A stretch of 52,263 bases of DNA from Geobacteraceae bacterium (GTDB taxonomy: Bacteria > Desulfobacterota > Desulfuromonadia > Geobacterales > Pseudopelobacteraceae): contig JANXYR010000018.1 of the NCBI GenBank assembly GCA_025355965.1, positions 1-52,263 of the forward strand, written 5' to 3'. Positions 41,357-50,661 of the stretch are shown here, in pieces. A model generated the notes under the pieces. It worked only from the letters and a program-made list of their open reading frames with translations. It ran no database searches and had not been told where the DNA came from. The position numbers and the translations under genes were made by a program. Position 1 is the first letter of the stretch, and each line of letters starts with the position of its first letter.

Positions 41357-44017
41357 CTACTTCAGTTTTCTTATCTTACCAAGACTCTCTTCCAGCACCA
41401 GTTTCTTTCCGTTTACATCAGCCAGTTTTTGGCGCTCCTTGGCGACAATATCGGCCGGAGCTCGGTCCACGAAGGCGGGGCTTTCGAGCTTTTTAGAGAA
41501 CATTTCGATCTCTTTTTCCATCTTGCCGATCTCCTTCAACAGGCGCTCCTCCTCTGCGGCAACGTCTACCATTCCCTTGAGCGGCACAAATATCTGCACA
41601 TCACCGGCTACCTGTATTGAGGCGTCTTCCGGTTTTTCAATTCTGCAGCCGATGGCAAGGTCGGATACTCTGGCCAGGCTGATAATGGCGCTTTCGTTGT
41701 GCTTTATCAGGCGCTGAGTGTCTTCGCTGTCACAGGAGAGGATGACGGCGATCTGCTTTGACGGTGGTACCTCCATCTCGCCACGGATGTTACGGATGCC
41801 GCCGATGACCGCCATGATCCGCTCCATATCTGCAGCGTCCTCCGGGAAAGAAAGGGTGCCACAAACGGTAGGGTAGGGAGCCTGCATGATGGTCGGGGTC
41901 GTTTTTGTCCCCGGCAGCGCCTGCCAGATCTCTTCGGTAATAAACGGCATGAATGGGTGCAGCAGGCGTAGCAGGTTCTCCAGTGTGTACCAGAGAACAT
42001 ATTGCGTGGCCTGTTTACGTTCCGGCGTACCGTTGTAGATGTCCTGTTTGGACAACTCCAGATACCAGTCGCAGAATTCGCTCCAGGTGAACTGGTACAG
42101 TGCCATGGCGCTTTCATTGTAGCGGTAGCCGCTCAGCGTTTCATCAACAGTCCGGGCCGTTTCATTCAGGCGGTGCAGGATCCACTTGTCCCCCTGTGAA
42201 AACTCCAGCGAGTCATAGCTGACAGAGTCCGGATCGAATCCTTCAAGGTTCATGAGTGTGAAGCGGGCGGCATTCCAAACCTTGTTGCAGAAATTGCGGT
42301 AACCGGCAATGCGCTCTTCGGCCAGTTTGATGTCGCGCCCCTGGGCGGCAAAAGCGGCTAGCGTGAAACGGAAGGCGTCGGTGCCATACTGGTCAATAAC
42401 CGTCAGCGGATCGATTACGTTCCCTTTCGATTTTGACATCTTGTGTCCCTGGGCATCGCGCACCAGAGCGTGGATATATACGTCGGTGAAGGGAACTTCA
42501 TCCATGAAGTGCAGCCCCATCATCATCATGCGGGCCACCCAGAAAAATAGGATGTCAAAGCCGGTGACCAGGCAGGCGGTTGGATAGAAGGTCTTCAATT
42601 CGGAGGTTTGATCCGGCCACCCCATGGTAGAGAAGGGCCAGAGGGCCGACGAGAACCAGGTGTCCAGCACATCGGTTTCCTGGCGGAGTTCGTCGCTGCC
42701 GCATTTTGAACATTTGGTCGGCGCATCCATCGCTACGGTGATCTCGCCGCAATGGTCGCAGAACCAAGCCGGAATGCGGTGTCCCCACCAGATCTGGCGC
42801 GAGATGCACCAGTCGCGGATATTTTCCATCCAGTCGTAGTAGGTATTTTCCCACTGTTTCGGGAGGATGCGGGTCTTGCCGCTCTTTACGGCATCCAAAG
42901 CCCGTTCAGCCAACGGTGCAACTTTCACATACCACTGTAGGGAAAGGTACGGCTCGACTACAGTCTTGCAGCGGTAGCAGCCACCAACCGACATGGCGTG
43001 ATCATCAATCTTGTCCAGATAACCGGTTTCTTCCAGATCGGCCACAACCCGTTTTCTGGCTTCGAAGCGATCAAGTCCTTCGTATTGGTGGCCGGCGGCA
43101 TTGATTATGCCGGACTCGTCGAGGACGTTTATCTTGTCCAGACCATGTCGCAGGCCTACTTCGAAATCGTTAAAATCATGAGCCGGGGTGATCTTGACCA
43201 CGCCGGTACCGAATTCGCGATCAACATAGTCATCGGCTACAACCGGGATTTCGCGGTTCAATAGCGGCAATAGAACCTTTTGTCCAACCAGGTCAGCGTA
43301 GCGTTCGTCTTCAGGATGTACCGCCACGGCGGTATCTCCCAGCATGGTTTCCGGGCGGGTAGTTGCCACTGTCACAAAACGTCCCGGTTGCCCTACTACC
43401 GGGTAACGGATATGCCAGAGGTGTCCCTTGTGATCTTCATGCTCGACCTCGATATCGGAAAGGGCGGTGTGGCAGCGGGGGCACCAGTTGATCAGGCGGT
43501 TGTCGCGGTAGATCAGGCCATCCTCGTACAATTTCACAAAAACGGTACGTACCGCTTTCGAAAGCCCTTCATCCATTGTGAAACGTTCGCGCTCCCAGTC
43601 GCACGATGCGCCGAGGCGTTTCAGCTGCCCGATGATCTGGCCGCCTGACTCTGCCTTCCACTTCCAGACCCGCTCAATAAAAGCTTCACGCCCCAGATCA
43701 TGGCGATCCTTCCCTTCGGCGCTCAGCTGCCGTTCGACGACATTTTGGGTAGCGATTCCGGCATGGTCGGTCCCCGGCATCCAGAGGACATTGTATCCCT
43801 GCATCCGTTTCCAACGGCAGAGGATGTCCTGTAGAGTGTTGTTGAGAGCGTGCCCCATATGCAAGGCGCCGGTTACGTTAGGAGGAGGGATTACTATCGA
43901 GTACGGTTTTTTATCCGAAATAGCTGCAGCGCGGAAATACCCCTTTGTTTCCCACTCGGAGTACCATCTTTTTTCAACATCATGGGGTTCGTACCCCTTG
44001 GCAAGCTCTTTGGTCAT
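41357..44017 (-). CDS. valS: valyl-tRNA synthetase
   Basis: The encoded protein is 886 aa, typical for bacterial ValRS. The HIGH motif reads PPPNVTGALHMGHALN near residue 53 and KMSKSKGNVIDP near 525. The editing (CP1) domain lies between, and a C-terminal coiled-coil tRNA-binding arm is at about residues 815-886. It charges tRNA-Val. A well-formed divergent promoter lies at 44052-44081. nadK starts 11 bases after its stop. Confidence 0.97.
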   Translation of the reverse strand: MTKELAKGYEPHDVEKRWYSEWETKGYFRAAAISDKKPYSIVIPPPNVTGALHMGHALNNTLQDILCRWKRMQGYNVLWMPGTDHAGIATQNVVERQLSAEGKDRHDLGREAFIERVWKWKAESGGQIIGQLKRLGASCDWERERFTMDEGLSKAVRTVFVKLYEDGLIYRDNRLINWCPRCHTALSDIEVEHEDHKGHLWHIRYPVVGQPGRFVTVATTRPETMLGDTAVAVHPEDERYADLVGQKVLLPLLNREIPVVADDYVDREFGTGVVKITPAHDFNDFEVGLRHGLDKINVLDESGIINAAGHQYEGLDRFEARKRVVADLEETGYLDKIDDHAMSVGGCYRCKTVVEPYLSLQWYVKVAPLAERALDAVKSGKTRILPKQWENTYYDWMENIRDWCISRQIWWGHRIPAWFCDHCGEITVAMDAPTKCSKCGSDELRQETDVLDTWFSSALWPFSTMGWPDQTSELKTFYPTACLVTGFDILFFWVARMMMMGLHFMDEVPFTDVYIHALVRDAQGHKMSKSKGNVIDPLTVIDQYGTDAFRFTLAAFAAQGRDIKLAEERIAGYRNFCNKVWNAARFTLMNLEGFDPDSVSYDSLEFSQGDKWILHRLNETARTVDETLSGYRYNESAMALYQFTWSEFCDWYLELSKQDIYNGTPERKQATQYVLWYTLENLLRLLHPFMPFITEEIWQALPGTKTTPTIMQAPYPTVCGTLSFPEDAADMERIMAVIGGIRNIRGEMEVPPSKQIAVILSCDSEDTQRLIKHNESAIISLARVSDLAIGCRIEKPEDASIQVAGDVQIFVPLKGMVDVAAEEERLLKEIGKMEKEIEMFSKKLESPAFVDRAPADIVAKERQKLADVNGKKLVLEESLGKIRKLK

Positions 44018-44051
44018 TTAAATAGTCCTTTTTACGTATTCTGAACGTAAC

Positions 44052-44081
44052 CATATACTACTGTTGGCTGATTCAGGTCAA
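44052..44081 (-). promoter_or_regulatory. valS promoter
   Basis: On the minus strand TTGACC (44076-44081) and TATATG (44052-44057) are 18 bases apart, about 35 bases before the valS start. No T-box-like leader fits in this short space. Confidence 0.6.
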
Positions 44082-44132
44082 GTGCGCTCTTGGAAGATAT
44101 TGAAAAACTGAAACAGCGCTGTTTCGTTTCGC

Positions 44133-44161
44133 TTGACGGGCGGCCTCATGTGTATTATTCT
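44133..44161 (+). promoter_or_regulatory. phosphohexomutase gene promoter
   Basis: TTGACG (44133-44138) and TATTCT (44156-44161) are separated by 17 bases, about 40 bases before the chosen ATG at 44202. Its position also argues against the upstream in-frame start at 44133. Confidence 0.65.
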
Positions 44162-44201
44162 AACACGACAAAAGATGTCCTATTGCTATTTGGGGGGTAA
44201 A

Positions 44202-45620
44202 ATGACGCAAATCACCTTTGGAACGTCCGGTTGGCGTGGAATACTTTGTGAGGATTTCACTTTTGATAACGTTAAAGTAGTTGTTCAGGCCATAGCTGAT
44301 ACAATTAAGGCATCTGGAGAGCAGGAGAAAGGTGTCGTAATCGGCTGTGATACCCGTTTCATGGGGCAGCGTTTTGTAGAGGCTTCCGCCCGCGTCCTGG
44401 CTGGGGCAGGAATCAAGGCATATATTTGCGAGCGGGATACCCCCACACCGGTTATATCGTATGAGATCTTGCGTCGCGGTGCTGCCGGCGGCATCAACTT
44501 TACCGCCAGCCATAACCCACCTGAATACAATGGCGTCAAGTTTTCACCCTCTTCGGGTGGGCCGGCGTTGCCTGAAACCACTAACGAGATCGAGCGTAGA
44601 GCTAATGCGACGGTCGGAACGAAATGTTATAAAGAACTATCCCTTGAAGAAGCCGGTAAGCTGGGGCTAATGGAGGTCATAAACCCTCACGACAGTTATC
44701 TGAAGGCCTTGGAACAGAAGGTGGACTTTGATGCAATAGGCACGCTGGGCAAGGTTGCGCTTAATCCTATGTACGGCACCGGACGCGGTTATCTGGATGA
44801 CCCCCTCCGTACACGAAAAATACCGTACACAATCATCAATGACCGTCCCGATCCTTACTTTGGCGGACACCCGCCAGAGCCATCTGAGGCTCACATCCCT
44901 GATTTTATTTCCCTGGTCAAGAACGATCCCGATATCAAACTTGGCCTTTCAACTGATGGCGATGCCGACCGTTTTGGCATCCTTGATGCTGATGGCAGTT
45001 ACATCGAACCAAATTATATAATCGCTCTGCTGCTGGATTATCTGATTCGGGTGCGCAAGATTGAAGGGGGTGTGGCACGCTCTGTCGCGACCTCGCACCT
45101 GATCGATGCAGTTGCGAAGAAGCATGGTGTTCCGGTGTATGAAACGCCGGTCGGTTTCAAATATATCGGTGAATTGATAAGTCAGGACAAGCTGGTCATC
45201 GGCGGGGAAGAGAGCGCCGGCCTGACAATAAAGGGGCACGTCCCGGAAAAGGACGGCATTCTGGCCTGTTTTCTTGTGGCCGAAATGGTGGCGCGTGAAG
45301 GGAAGAGTATCCGCCAGCTTCTTGACCGTTTGTACGGCGAGGTGGGGCGTTTCGTCACCCGTCGCGATAACCTCAAGCTGTCGCCGGAGCTTGAAATCGC
45401 TTACAAGAACAAGATCAACGCGATACCCGCCGAAATTGCCGGAACGAAGGTCAAGGATATCGTTAGAGTTGATGGTACCAAATTATTGCTCGATGATGGC
45501 AGCTGGATGTTGTTCCGTAAATCGGGCACAGAGCCGGTAGTGCGGCTGTATGGCGAGGCGTGCAACGATGCTCGCCTTGCAGAAGTGATGGCCGCTGGCC
45601 GGAAATTTATACTGAACTAA
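44202..45620 (+). CDS. phosphoglucomutase/phosphomannomutase family protein
   Basis: The encoded protein is 472 aa from the ATG with GGGGGG 4 bases upstream. Alpha-D-phosphohexomutase motifs are intact: the phosphoserine loop TASHNPPEYNG (near residue 105), metal loop STDGDADRFG, sugar-binding GGEESAG, and phosphate-binding RKSGTEPVVR. It interconverts hexose 1- and 6-phosphates for polysaccharide precursor supply. The exact sugar cannot be told from sequence. The nifU gene follows 23 bases later. Confidence 0.9.
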   Translation: MTQITFGTSGWRGILCEDFTFDNVKVVVQAIADTIKASGEQEKGVVIGCDTRFMGQRFVEASARVLAGAGIKAYICERDTPTPVISYEILRRGAAGGINFTASHNPPEYNGVKFSPSSGGPALPETTNEIERRANATVGTKCYKELSLEEAGKLGLMEVINPHDSYLKALEQKVDFDAIGTLGKVALNPMYGTGRGYLDDPLRTRKIPYTIINDRPDPYFGGHPPEPSEAHIPDFISLVKNDPDIKLGLSTDGDADRFGILDADGSYIEPNYIIALLLDYLIRVRKIEGGVARSVATSHLIDAVAKKHGVPVYETPVGFKYIGELISQDKLVIGGEESAGLTIKGHVPEKDGILACFLVAEMVAREGKSIRQLLDRLYGEVGRFVTRRDNLKLSPELEIAYKNKINAIPAEIAGTKVKDIVRVDGTKLLLDDGSWMLFRKSGTEPVVRLYGEACNDARLAEVMAAGRKFILN

Positions 45621-45643
45621 ACATATTCTGAGGGAGATTTGTC

Positions 45644-46516
45644 ATGTGGGATTATACACCAACAGTTAAGGACCATTTTTTGAACCCCCGCAATGTTGGG
45701 GATATACCTGATGCCGACGCGGTTGGAGAAGTAGGCAGTCTGGCCTGTGGCGACGCGCTTAAACTCTATCTCAAACTGGATGGGAATAAGGATAAGATTA
45801 TAGACGCCAAGTTTCAAACATTTGGTTGCGCCAGCGCAATTGCTTCTTCATCAGCGTTGACCGAGATGGTTAAAGGGAAAACCCTTGACGAAGCTTTGGC
45901 TGTCAGCAATCAGGATATTGCCGATTTTCTGGGCGGTCTGCCAGAAGAGAAGATGCACTGTTCCGTCATGGGACAGGAAGCGCTGGAAGTGGCAATATTC
46001 AAATATCGTGGCATGGAGATCCCTCAACATGATAGTGAGCATGATCATGGTTATGCCTACCCTGACTATGAGGGTGAGATTGTTTGCAAATGTTTCGGTA
46101 TCACTGATGCATTTCTCAAAAAAGTAATTGAGACCAACGGTCTGACAACCGTCGAGCAGGTGACAAATTTTACCAAAGCGGGCGGTGCTTGCGGAGGTTG
46201 CATTCCCAAAATCAAGGAATTGATCTCTCAGGTGCTCGGAGAGACGGCAGCCCAGGCGCGTGTGCGCCCTGAAAAATTATCTAATATGAAGAAGATGCAG
46301 CTGATTCAGGAAGTTCTGGAACGCGACATCAGGCCATTGCTTTGGGCTGACGGTGGCGATTTGGAGTTGATCGATATCGACGGTTCAAAAGTCAAGATAG
46401 CGTTCCGTAAAGCCTGTGCCGGTTGTGCTTCGTCGGGCAACACCGCTCGTATGGTTGAAGCCAAGCTGCGCGATCTGGTAGCTGAGGATATCGTAGTAGA
46501 GGAGGTTTCTCAATGA
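45644..46516 (+). CDS. nifU: Fe-S cluster assembly scaffold NifU (three-domain)
   Basis: The encoded protein is 290 aa. The IscU-like domain has C35, C62 and C106. The central BFD-like [2Fe-2S] domain has C148/C150 and C183/C186 (CKCFGI and GGACGGC). The C-terminal NifU domain has CAGC at residues 258-261 (ACAGCASSGNT). Together these form a full-length NifU scaffold. No nitrogenase genes are nearby, so it probably serves as general Fe-S machinery. It overlaps nifS by four bases. Confidence 0.95.
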   Translation: MWDYTPTVKDHFLNPRNVGDIPDADAVGEVGSLACGDALKLYLKLDGNKDKIIDAKFQTFGCASAIASSSALTEMVKGKTLDEALAVSNQDIADFLGGLPEEKMHCSVMGQEALEVAIFKYRGMEIPQHDSEHDHGYAYPDYEGEIVCKCFGITDAFLKKVIETNGLTTVEQVTNFTKAGGACGGCIPKIKELISQVLGETAAQARVRPEKLSNMKKMQLIQEVLERDIRPLLWADGGDLELIDIDGSKVKIAFRKACAGCASSGNTARMVEAKLRDLVAEDIVVEEVSQ

Positions 46517-47688
46517 AAGAGATCTATCTCGACAACAATGCAACGACAAAGGTTGATGAAGCGGTTTTTGAGGAGATGCGCCCCTATTTTTGTGAACTGT
46601 ATGGCAACCCAAGCTCGATGCATTTTTTCGGTGGCCAGGTGCAGGCTAAAGTAACCGAAGCCAGAGTTAAAGTTTCTGATCTATTGGGTGCATCGCCGGA
46701 CGAAATCATTTTTACCGCTTGTGGCACCGAGAGTGACAACGCTGCTATTCGTTCGGCGCTGGAGGTGTTTCCCGATAGGAAACATATAATCACCAGTCGC
46801 GTTGAACACCCTGCCGTCCTGACTCAGTGCCGTAATCTCCGCCAGAAAGGGTACCGGGTTACAGAGATCGGCGTGGATGGCGCCGGGCGTCTGGATCTTG
46901 AAGAGTTGAGAACCGCCGTGGATAATGATACGGCAATTGTATCACTGATGTGGGCCAACAACGAGACCGGTGTTATCTTTCCGGTAGAAGAAACAGCCGC
47001 TATTGCAAAGTCAAAGGGCGCTCTTTTTCATAGTGATGCCGTCCAGGCCATCGGTAAAGTTCCTATCAATATGGCCGCTTCGAATATTGATATGCTCTCG
47101 CTTTCCGGTCACAAATTGCACGCTCCCAAGGGGATTGGCGTACTTTATCTGAAACGCGGCACTCCGTTCAGACCTTTTATGGTGGGTGGTCACCAGGAAA
47201 AAAGTCGGCGGGCCGGCACCGAAAATGCTGCAGCCATAATTGCGCTGGGGAAAGCTTGCCAGCTGGCCGGACAGCATATGGATGCAGAAAACACGACCGT
47301 AAAAGCGATGCGCGACCGTCTGCAGGACGCTTTGATGGCAGCTATTCCTCATGCCCGTATCAATGGTGGCGGTGCAGAAAGACTGCCTAATACTACTTCA
47401 ATCGCGTTTGAATTTGTAGAGGGGGAAGCTATACTGCTGCTGTTGTCGGAGTTCGGTATTTGCGCTTCGTCAGGAAGTGCCTGTACCTCAGGTTCGCTGG
47501 AGCCTTCTCACGTTCTGCGGGCAATGGGTGTTCCCTTCACCTGTGCCCATGGGTCGATCCGTTTTTCACTTTCGCGTTATACTACGGATACTGAAATCGA
47601 TACCGTTATTCGCGAAATGCCGCCAATCATTGCACGTCTGCGGGAGATGTCGCCATTTGGCAGAGAACATCTGAAAGGTCGGGCGTAG
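46513..47688 (+). CDS. nifS: cysteine desulfurase NifS
   Basis: The encoded protein is 391 aa. The PLP-binding Lys is in SLSGHKLHAPKG (near residue 200) and the catalytic Cys is in CASSGSACTSGS (near 325). It removes sulfur from cysteine and passes it to NifU, with which it is translationally coupled (ATGA). A strong terminator follows the stop. Length and motifs match the NifS branch. Confidence 0.95.
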   Translation: MKEIYLDNNATTKVDEAVFEEMRPYFCELYGNPSSMHFFGGQVQAKVTEARVKVSDLLGASPDEIIFTACGTESDNAAIRSALEVFPDRKHIITSRVEHPAVLTQCRNLRQKGYRVTEIGVDGAGRLDLEELRTAVDNDTAIVSLMWANNETGVIFPVEETAAIAKSKGALFHSDAVQAIGKVPINMAASNIDMLSLSGHKLHAPKGIGVLYLKRGTPFRPFMVGGHQEKSRRAGTENAAAIIALGKACQLAGQHMDAENTTVKAMRDRLQDALMAAIPHARINGGGAERLPNTTSIAFEFVEGEAILLLLSEFGICASSGSACTSGSLEPSHVLRAMGVPFTCAHGSIRFSLSRYTTDTEIDTVIREMPPIIARLREMSPFGREHLKGRA

Positions 47689-47712
47689 TAAATTATTTGT
47701 TTTGGATTTTGT

Positions 47713-47745
47713 AAGGGCGACCCATTTTGGTCGCCCTTTGTTTTT
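47713..47745 (+). terminator. intrinsic terminator of the nifUS operon
   Basis: Arms AAGGGCGACC and GGTCGCCCTT form a 10-bp stem around a short CATTTT-type loop, followed by TGTTTTT. It lies 25 bases after the nifS stop. Confidence 0.85.
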
Positions 47746-47833
47746 ACTGGAGAATTGGTGGAAATGAGGTAGAATACATCGGTTGATTCAGAGCAATTGA
47801 GTGAGATTTAAACTGTTTTGGTGGAGTTATTTT

Positions 47834-49123
47834 ATGGAAATAAAAATACCTGAAGTCGGAGAATCGGTGCGCGAAGCGCTGCTGGCGAAGTGGTTTAAAA
47901 AAAACGGCGATATTGTAAAGCGGGATGAACCGCTGTGCGAAATTGAAACCGACAAGATTACGCTTGATCTTAATGCCGATGCGGCTGGACTTCTTACTAT
48001 TACTGTGCCCGAAGCTGCAACAGTGGCCGTCGGGGCAATAATTGGCAGCATTGAAGAATCAGCCGTTATTCTGGAGTCGTCAGTTGCCGCCTTTGCCACA
48101 GAAATGGTGGAAAAGCCAGTTGCAGCTCCGTCATCACCGTCGCTACGAAGTGAGATGCGTGAACACAATATTTCTCCTTATAAAGTGAAGGGGAGTGGTA
48201 AGGGGGGGCGCATTACTCAGGAGGATCTATCTCTTCATATCGAGCGGAAATCTAATATGCCGCCAGCCTCGCGGCCTGCAGCTATTGTCGAGCCGTCTGT
48301 AGCCACGCTTGAGCGCCAAAAAGTAATTACGCCGAGCGGTGTGCCAACACATGCTCTACCTGATATTACGGAGCCGACAGAACAATTTTCTGTGCGGACG
48401 GAAGAAGCGCCGCTCTATACAACTGGTCGTGAAGAGCGCCTCCCGATGTCACCGCTTCGTAAACGGGTTGCTGAACGTCTGTTGGCAGCTCGTCAGCAGA
48501 CCGCCATGTTGACTACCTTCAACGAGGCCGATTTGTCCCACGTCAAGGAACTGCGCAACACCTATCGCGAGCATTTTCTGCAGCGTCACGGAATCGCCCT
48601 TGGCTTTATGCCTTTTTTTATCAAGGCGTGTATAGAGGCTCTTAAAGAGTTTCCGCTGGTAAATGCCAGTATAGATGGTGATGATATCGTACATCACCAT
48701 TATTATGATATCGGTGTTGCTATTGGCGGCGACAAGGGGTTGGTTGTGCCGGTTCTGAGGGCCGCAGACCAGCTTAAAATGTACGAGATTGATCAGGCAA
48801 TTGCTGCCTTCGCAGATAAAATAAAAAACAATCATTTGTCTATTTCGGATCTGGAGGGTGGTACATTCACAATCAGTAATGGTGGAGTGTACGGATCTAT
48901 GCTTTCCACTCCGATTCTTAATCCTCCCCAGAGCGCTGTGTTAGGGATGCATGCTATTCAGGATCGTCCTGTAGTACGCGACGGGCAAGTTGTCATAAGG
49001 CCGATGATGTATCTAGCGCTCTCCTATGATCACAGAATTATAGATGGTCGGGAGGCGGTTGGCTTTTTGAAAAGAGTTAAGGAATGTATCGAGGATCCGG
49101 AAGAAATGTTGCTTGAAGGGTAA
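47834..49123 (+). CDS. odhB: dihydrolipoamide acyltransferase (E2), 2-oxoglutarate dehydrogenase type
   Basis: The encoded protein is 429 aa from the ATG with GGAG upstream (an earlier in-frame ATG at 47801 lacks one). The lipoyl domain occupies residues 1-80 with the lipoyl-Lys in ETDKITLD. The E3/E1-binding domain is near 110-145 ([20 protein letters not shown]). The catalytic domain from about 205 ends with the active-site [13 protein letters not shown]. It transfers the succinyl group to CoA in the TCA cycle. The single lipoyl domain and ending favour SucB over AceF. The E1 gene (sucA) is not adjacent. Confidence 0.88.
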   Translation: MEIKIPEVGESVREALLAKWFKKNGDIVKRDEPLCEIETDKITLDLNADAAGLLTITVPEAATVAVGAIIGSIEESAVILESSVAAFATEMVEKPVAAPSSPSLRSEMREHNISPYKVKGSGKGGRITQEDLSLHIERKSNMPPASRPAAIVEPSVATLERQKVITPSGVPTHALPDITEPTEQFSVRTEEAPLYTTGREERLPMSPLRKRVAERLLAARQQTAMLTTFNEADLSHVKELRNTYREHFLQRHGIALGFMPFFIKACIEALKEFPLVNASIDGDDIVHHHYYDIGVAIGGDKGLVVPVLRAADQLKMYEIDQAIAAFADKIKNNHLSISDLEGGTFTISNGGVYGSMLSTPILNPPQSAVLGMHAIQDRPVVRDGQVVIRPMMYLALSYDHRIIDGREAVGFLKRVKECIEDPEEMLLEG

Positions 49124-49144
49124 ATTTACTGGAGGATTTTGCGA

Positions 49145-50611
49145 ATGCCTGAACAGTTATTTGATCTGATTGTTATCGGTGCCGGCCCCGGCGGTTATGT
49201 GGCGGCAATCCGTGCTGCCAAGCTCGGGATGAAGGTTGCCGTTGTTGAAAAACGCGTAACACCTGGTGGCGTCTGTCTGAATGAAGGGTGCATTCCCAGT
49301 AAGGCACTGCTTGACTCCAGTGAGCTTTTTGCCGTGGCACGCGATAAATTTGCACTGCATGGTATTAACATAGATCCGCCGCGTCTTGATCTGGATGCCA
49401 TGATGTCACGCAAGAAAGAAGTGGTTAAAAAACTTACTGACGGCATTACTTATCTGTTTAATAAAAATGAAGTCGAGATATTTCAAGGTGTTGCGCTTCT
49501 CAAGGGCGTCAACTCTGCAGGCCAACACCAGGTGGAAGTGGCGCTTGCAGCGTCAATTCAAGTGGCAAACGGCCAGCAAAGTCTTCCGGAATCTACTCCT
49601 TCAACAACGGTTGTGCTTGCCGCGCCAAAAGTTATCCTGGCAACCGGCAGCGAGGCGGCTGGACTGCCCGGCATTCTGTTTGATGGCCAGGTTGTTGTCT
49701 CTGCACGTGAAGCGCTCTCTTTTGACCATGTACCTGAACATCTGATTGTTGCTGGTGGCGGTTTTATCGGACTTGAGCTCGGCTCTGTCTGGCGACGGCT
49801 TGGTGCACAGGTAACGGTTATGGAAATGCTGCCGCAGATACTGCCGAATATGGATCGTCAGGTAGCAGATACTCTCTATCGCAGTCTGCGTAAACAGGGG
49901 ATTCAGTTCAAGCTTGGTACACGCATTACTGGAGTACGCAGGATCGGTTCCAAAGCGATAGTCCAGTTTAACTCCGGTACAGGCAGCGAAGAGGTAGATT
50001 GTGACAAAGTGCTGGTGGCGGTTGGACGGCGACCGTTGACTACCGGACTTGGCCTTGAGGAGGTAGGGGTTGTACTTGATGAATCTGGTCGTGTGGTAGT
50101 AGATGATTCGTTTCAATCGTCGCTGCCGGGAGTTTATGCTATTGGCGACTTGGTGGTTGGTCCCATGCTGGCTCACAAAGCATCAGAAGAAGGTGTCGCC
50201 TGTGTAGAGCGGATGGCTGGTATGGCAACTACTGTAGAATACGAACTTATTCCTGGGGTGGTCTATACCTGGCCGGAAGCTTCTGGCGTAGGGATGACTG
50301 AGGAAAAACTTAAAGCTGCCGGTGTTCCGTATCGTAGCGGCCGTTTCAATTTTTCTGCTCTTGGTCGGGCTAGATGCATGGATGAAACAGAAGGTTTTGT
50401 TAAGATTCTCGCTCATTTGGAAAATGACAGGATACTTGGTGTTCACATTGTTGGTCCACGCGCATCGGACCTGATTTCCGAGGCGGCTACAGTTATGAGT
50501 TTTGCTGGAACGGCGCGGGATATCGCCCTGATCTGCCATGCCCATCCAACCCTGCCGGAGGCAATCCGTGAGGCGGCGCTGGATGTTCATAAAGAAGCGA
50601 TACATGCCTGA
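49145..50611 (+). CDS. lpdA: dihydrolipoamide dehydrogenase (E3)
   Basis: The encoded protein is 488 aa. The ATG at 49145 has GGAGG 9 bases upstream; a TTG at 49139 is too close to that site. The FAD site is VIGAGPGG, the redox disulfide is in GGVCLNEGCIPSKALL (residues 39-54), the NAD site is VAGGGFIGLELG, and the C-terminal HAHPTLPEAIRE carries the catalytic His-Glu. It reoxidises lipoyl groups on OdhB and passes electrons to NAD+. It is 21 bases after odhB and co-transcribed with it. Confidence 0.95.
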   Translation: MPEQLFDLIVIGAGPGGYVAAIRAAKLGMKVAVVEKRVTPGGVCLNEGCIPSKALLDSSELFAVARDKFALHGINIDPPRLDLDAMMSRKKEVVKKLTDGITYLFNKNEVEIFQGVALLKGVNSAGQHQVEVALAASIQVANGQQSLPESTPSTTVVLAAPKVILATGSEAAGLPGILFDGQVVVSAREALSFDHVPEHLIVAGGGFIGLELGSVWRRLGAQVTVMEMLPQILPNMDRQVADTLYRSLRKQGIQFKLGTRITGVRRIGSKAIVQFNSGTGSEEVDCDKVLVAVGRRPLTTGLGLEEVGVVLDESGRVVVDDSFQSSLPGVYAIGDLVVGPMLAHKASEEGVACVERMAGMATTVEYELIPGVVYTWPEASGVGMTEEKLKAAGVPYRSGRFNFSALGRARCMDETEGFVKILAHLENDRILGVHIVGPRASDLISEAATVMSFAGTARDIALICHAHPTLPEAIREAALDVHKEAIHA

Positions 50612-50661
50612 TACCTCTGTACGTAACACTTGTAAAACAACATGATTTAATAGGAGCAGTC

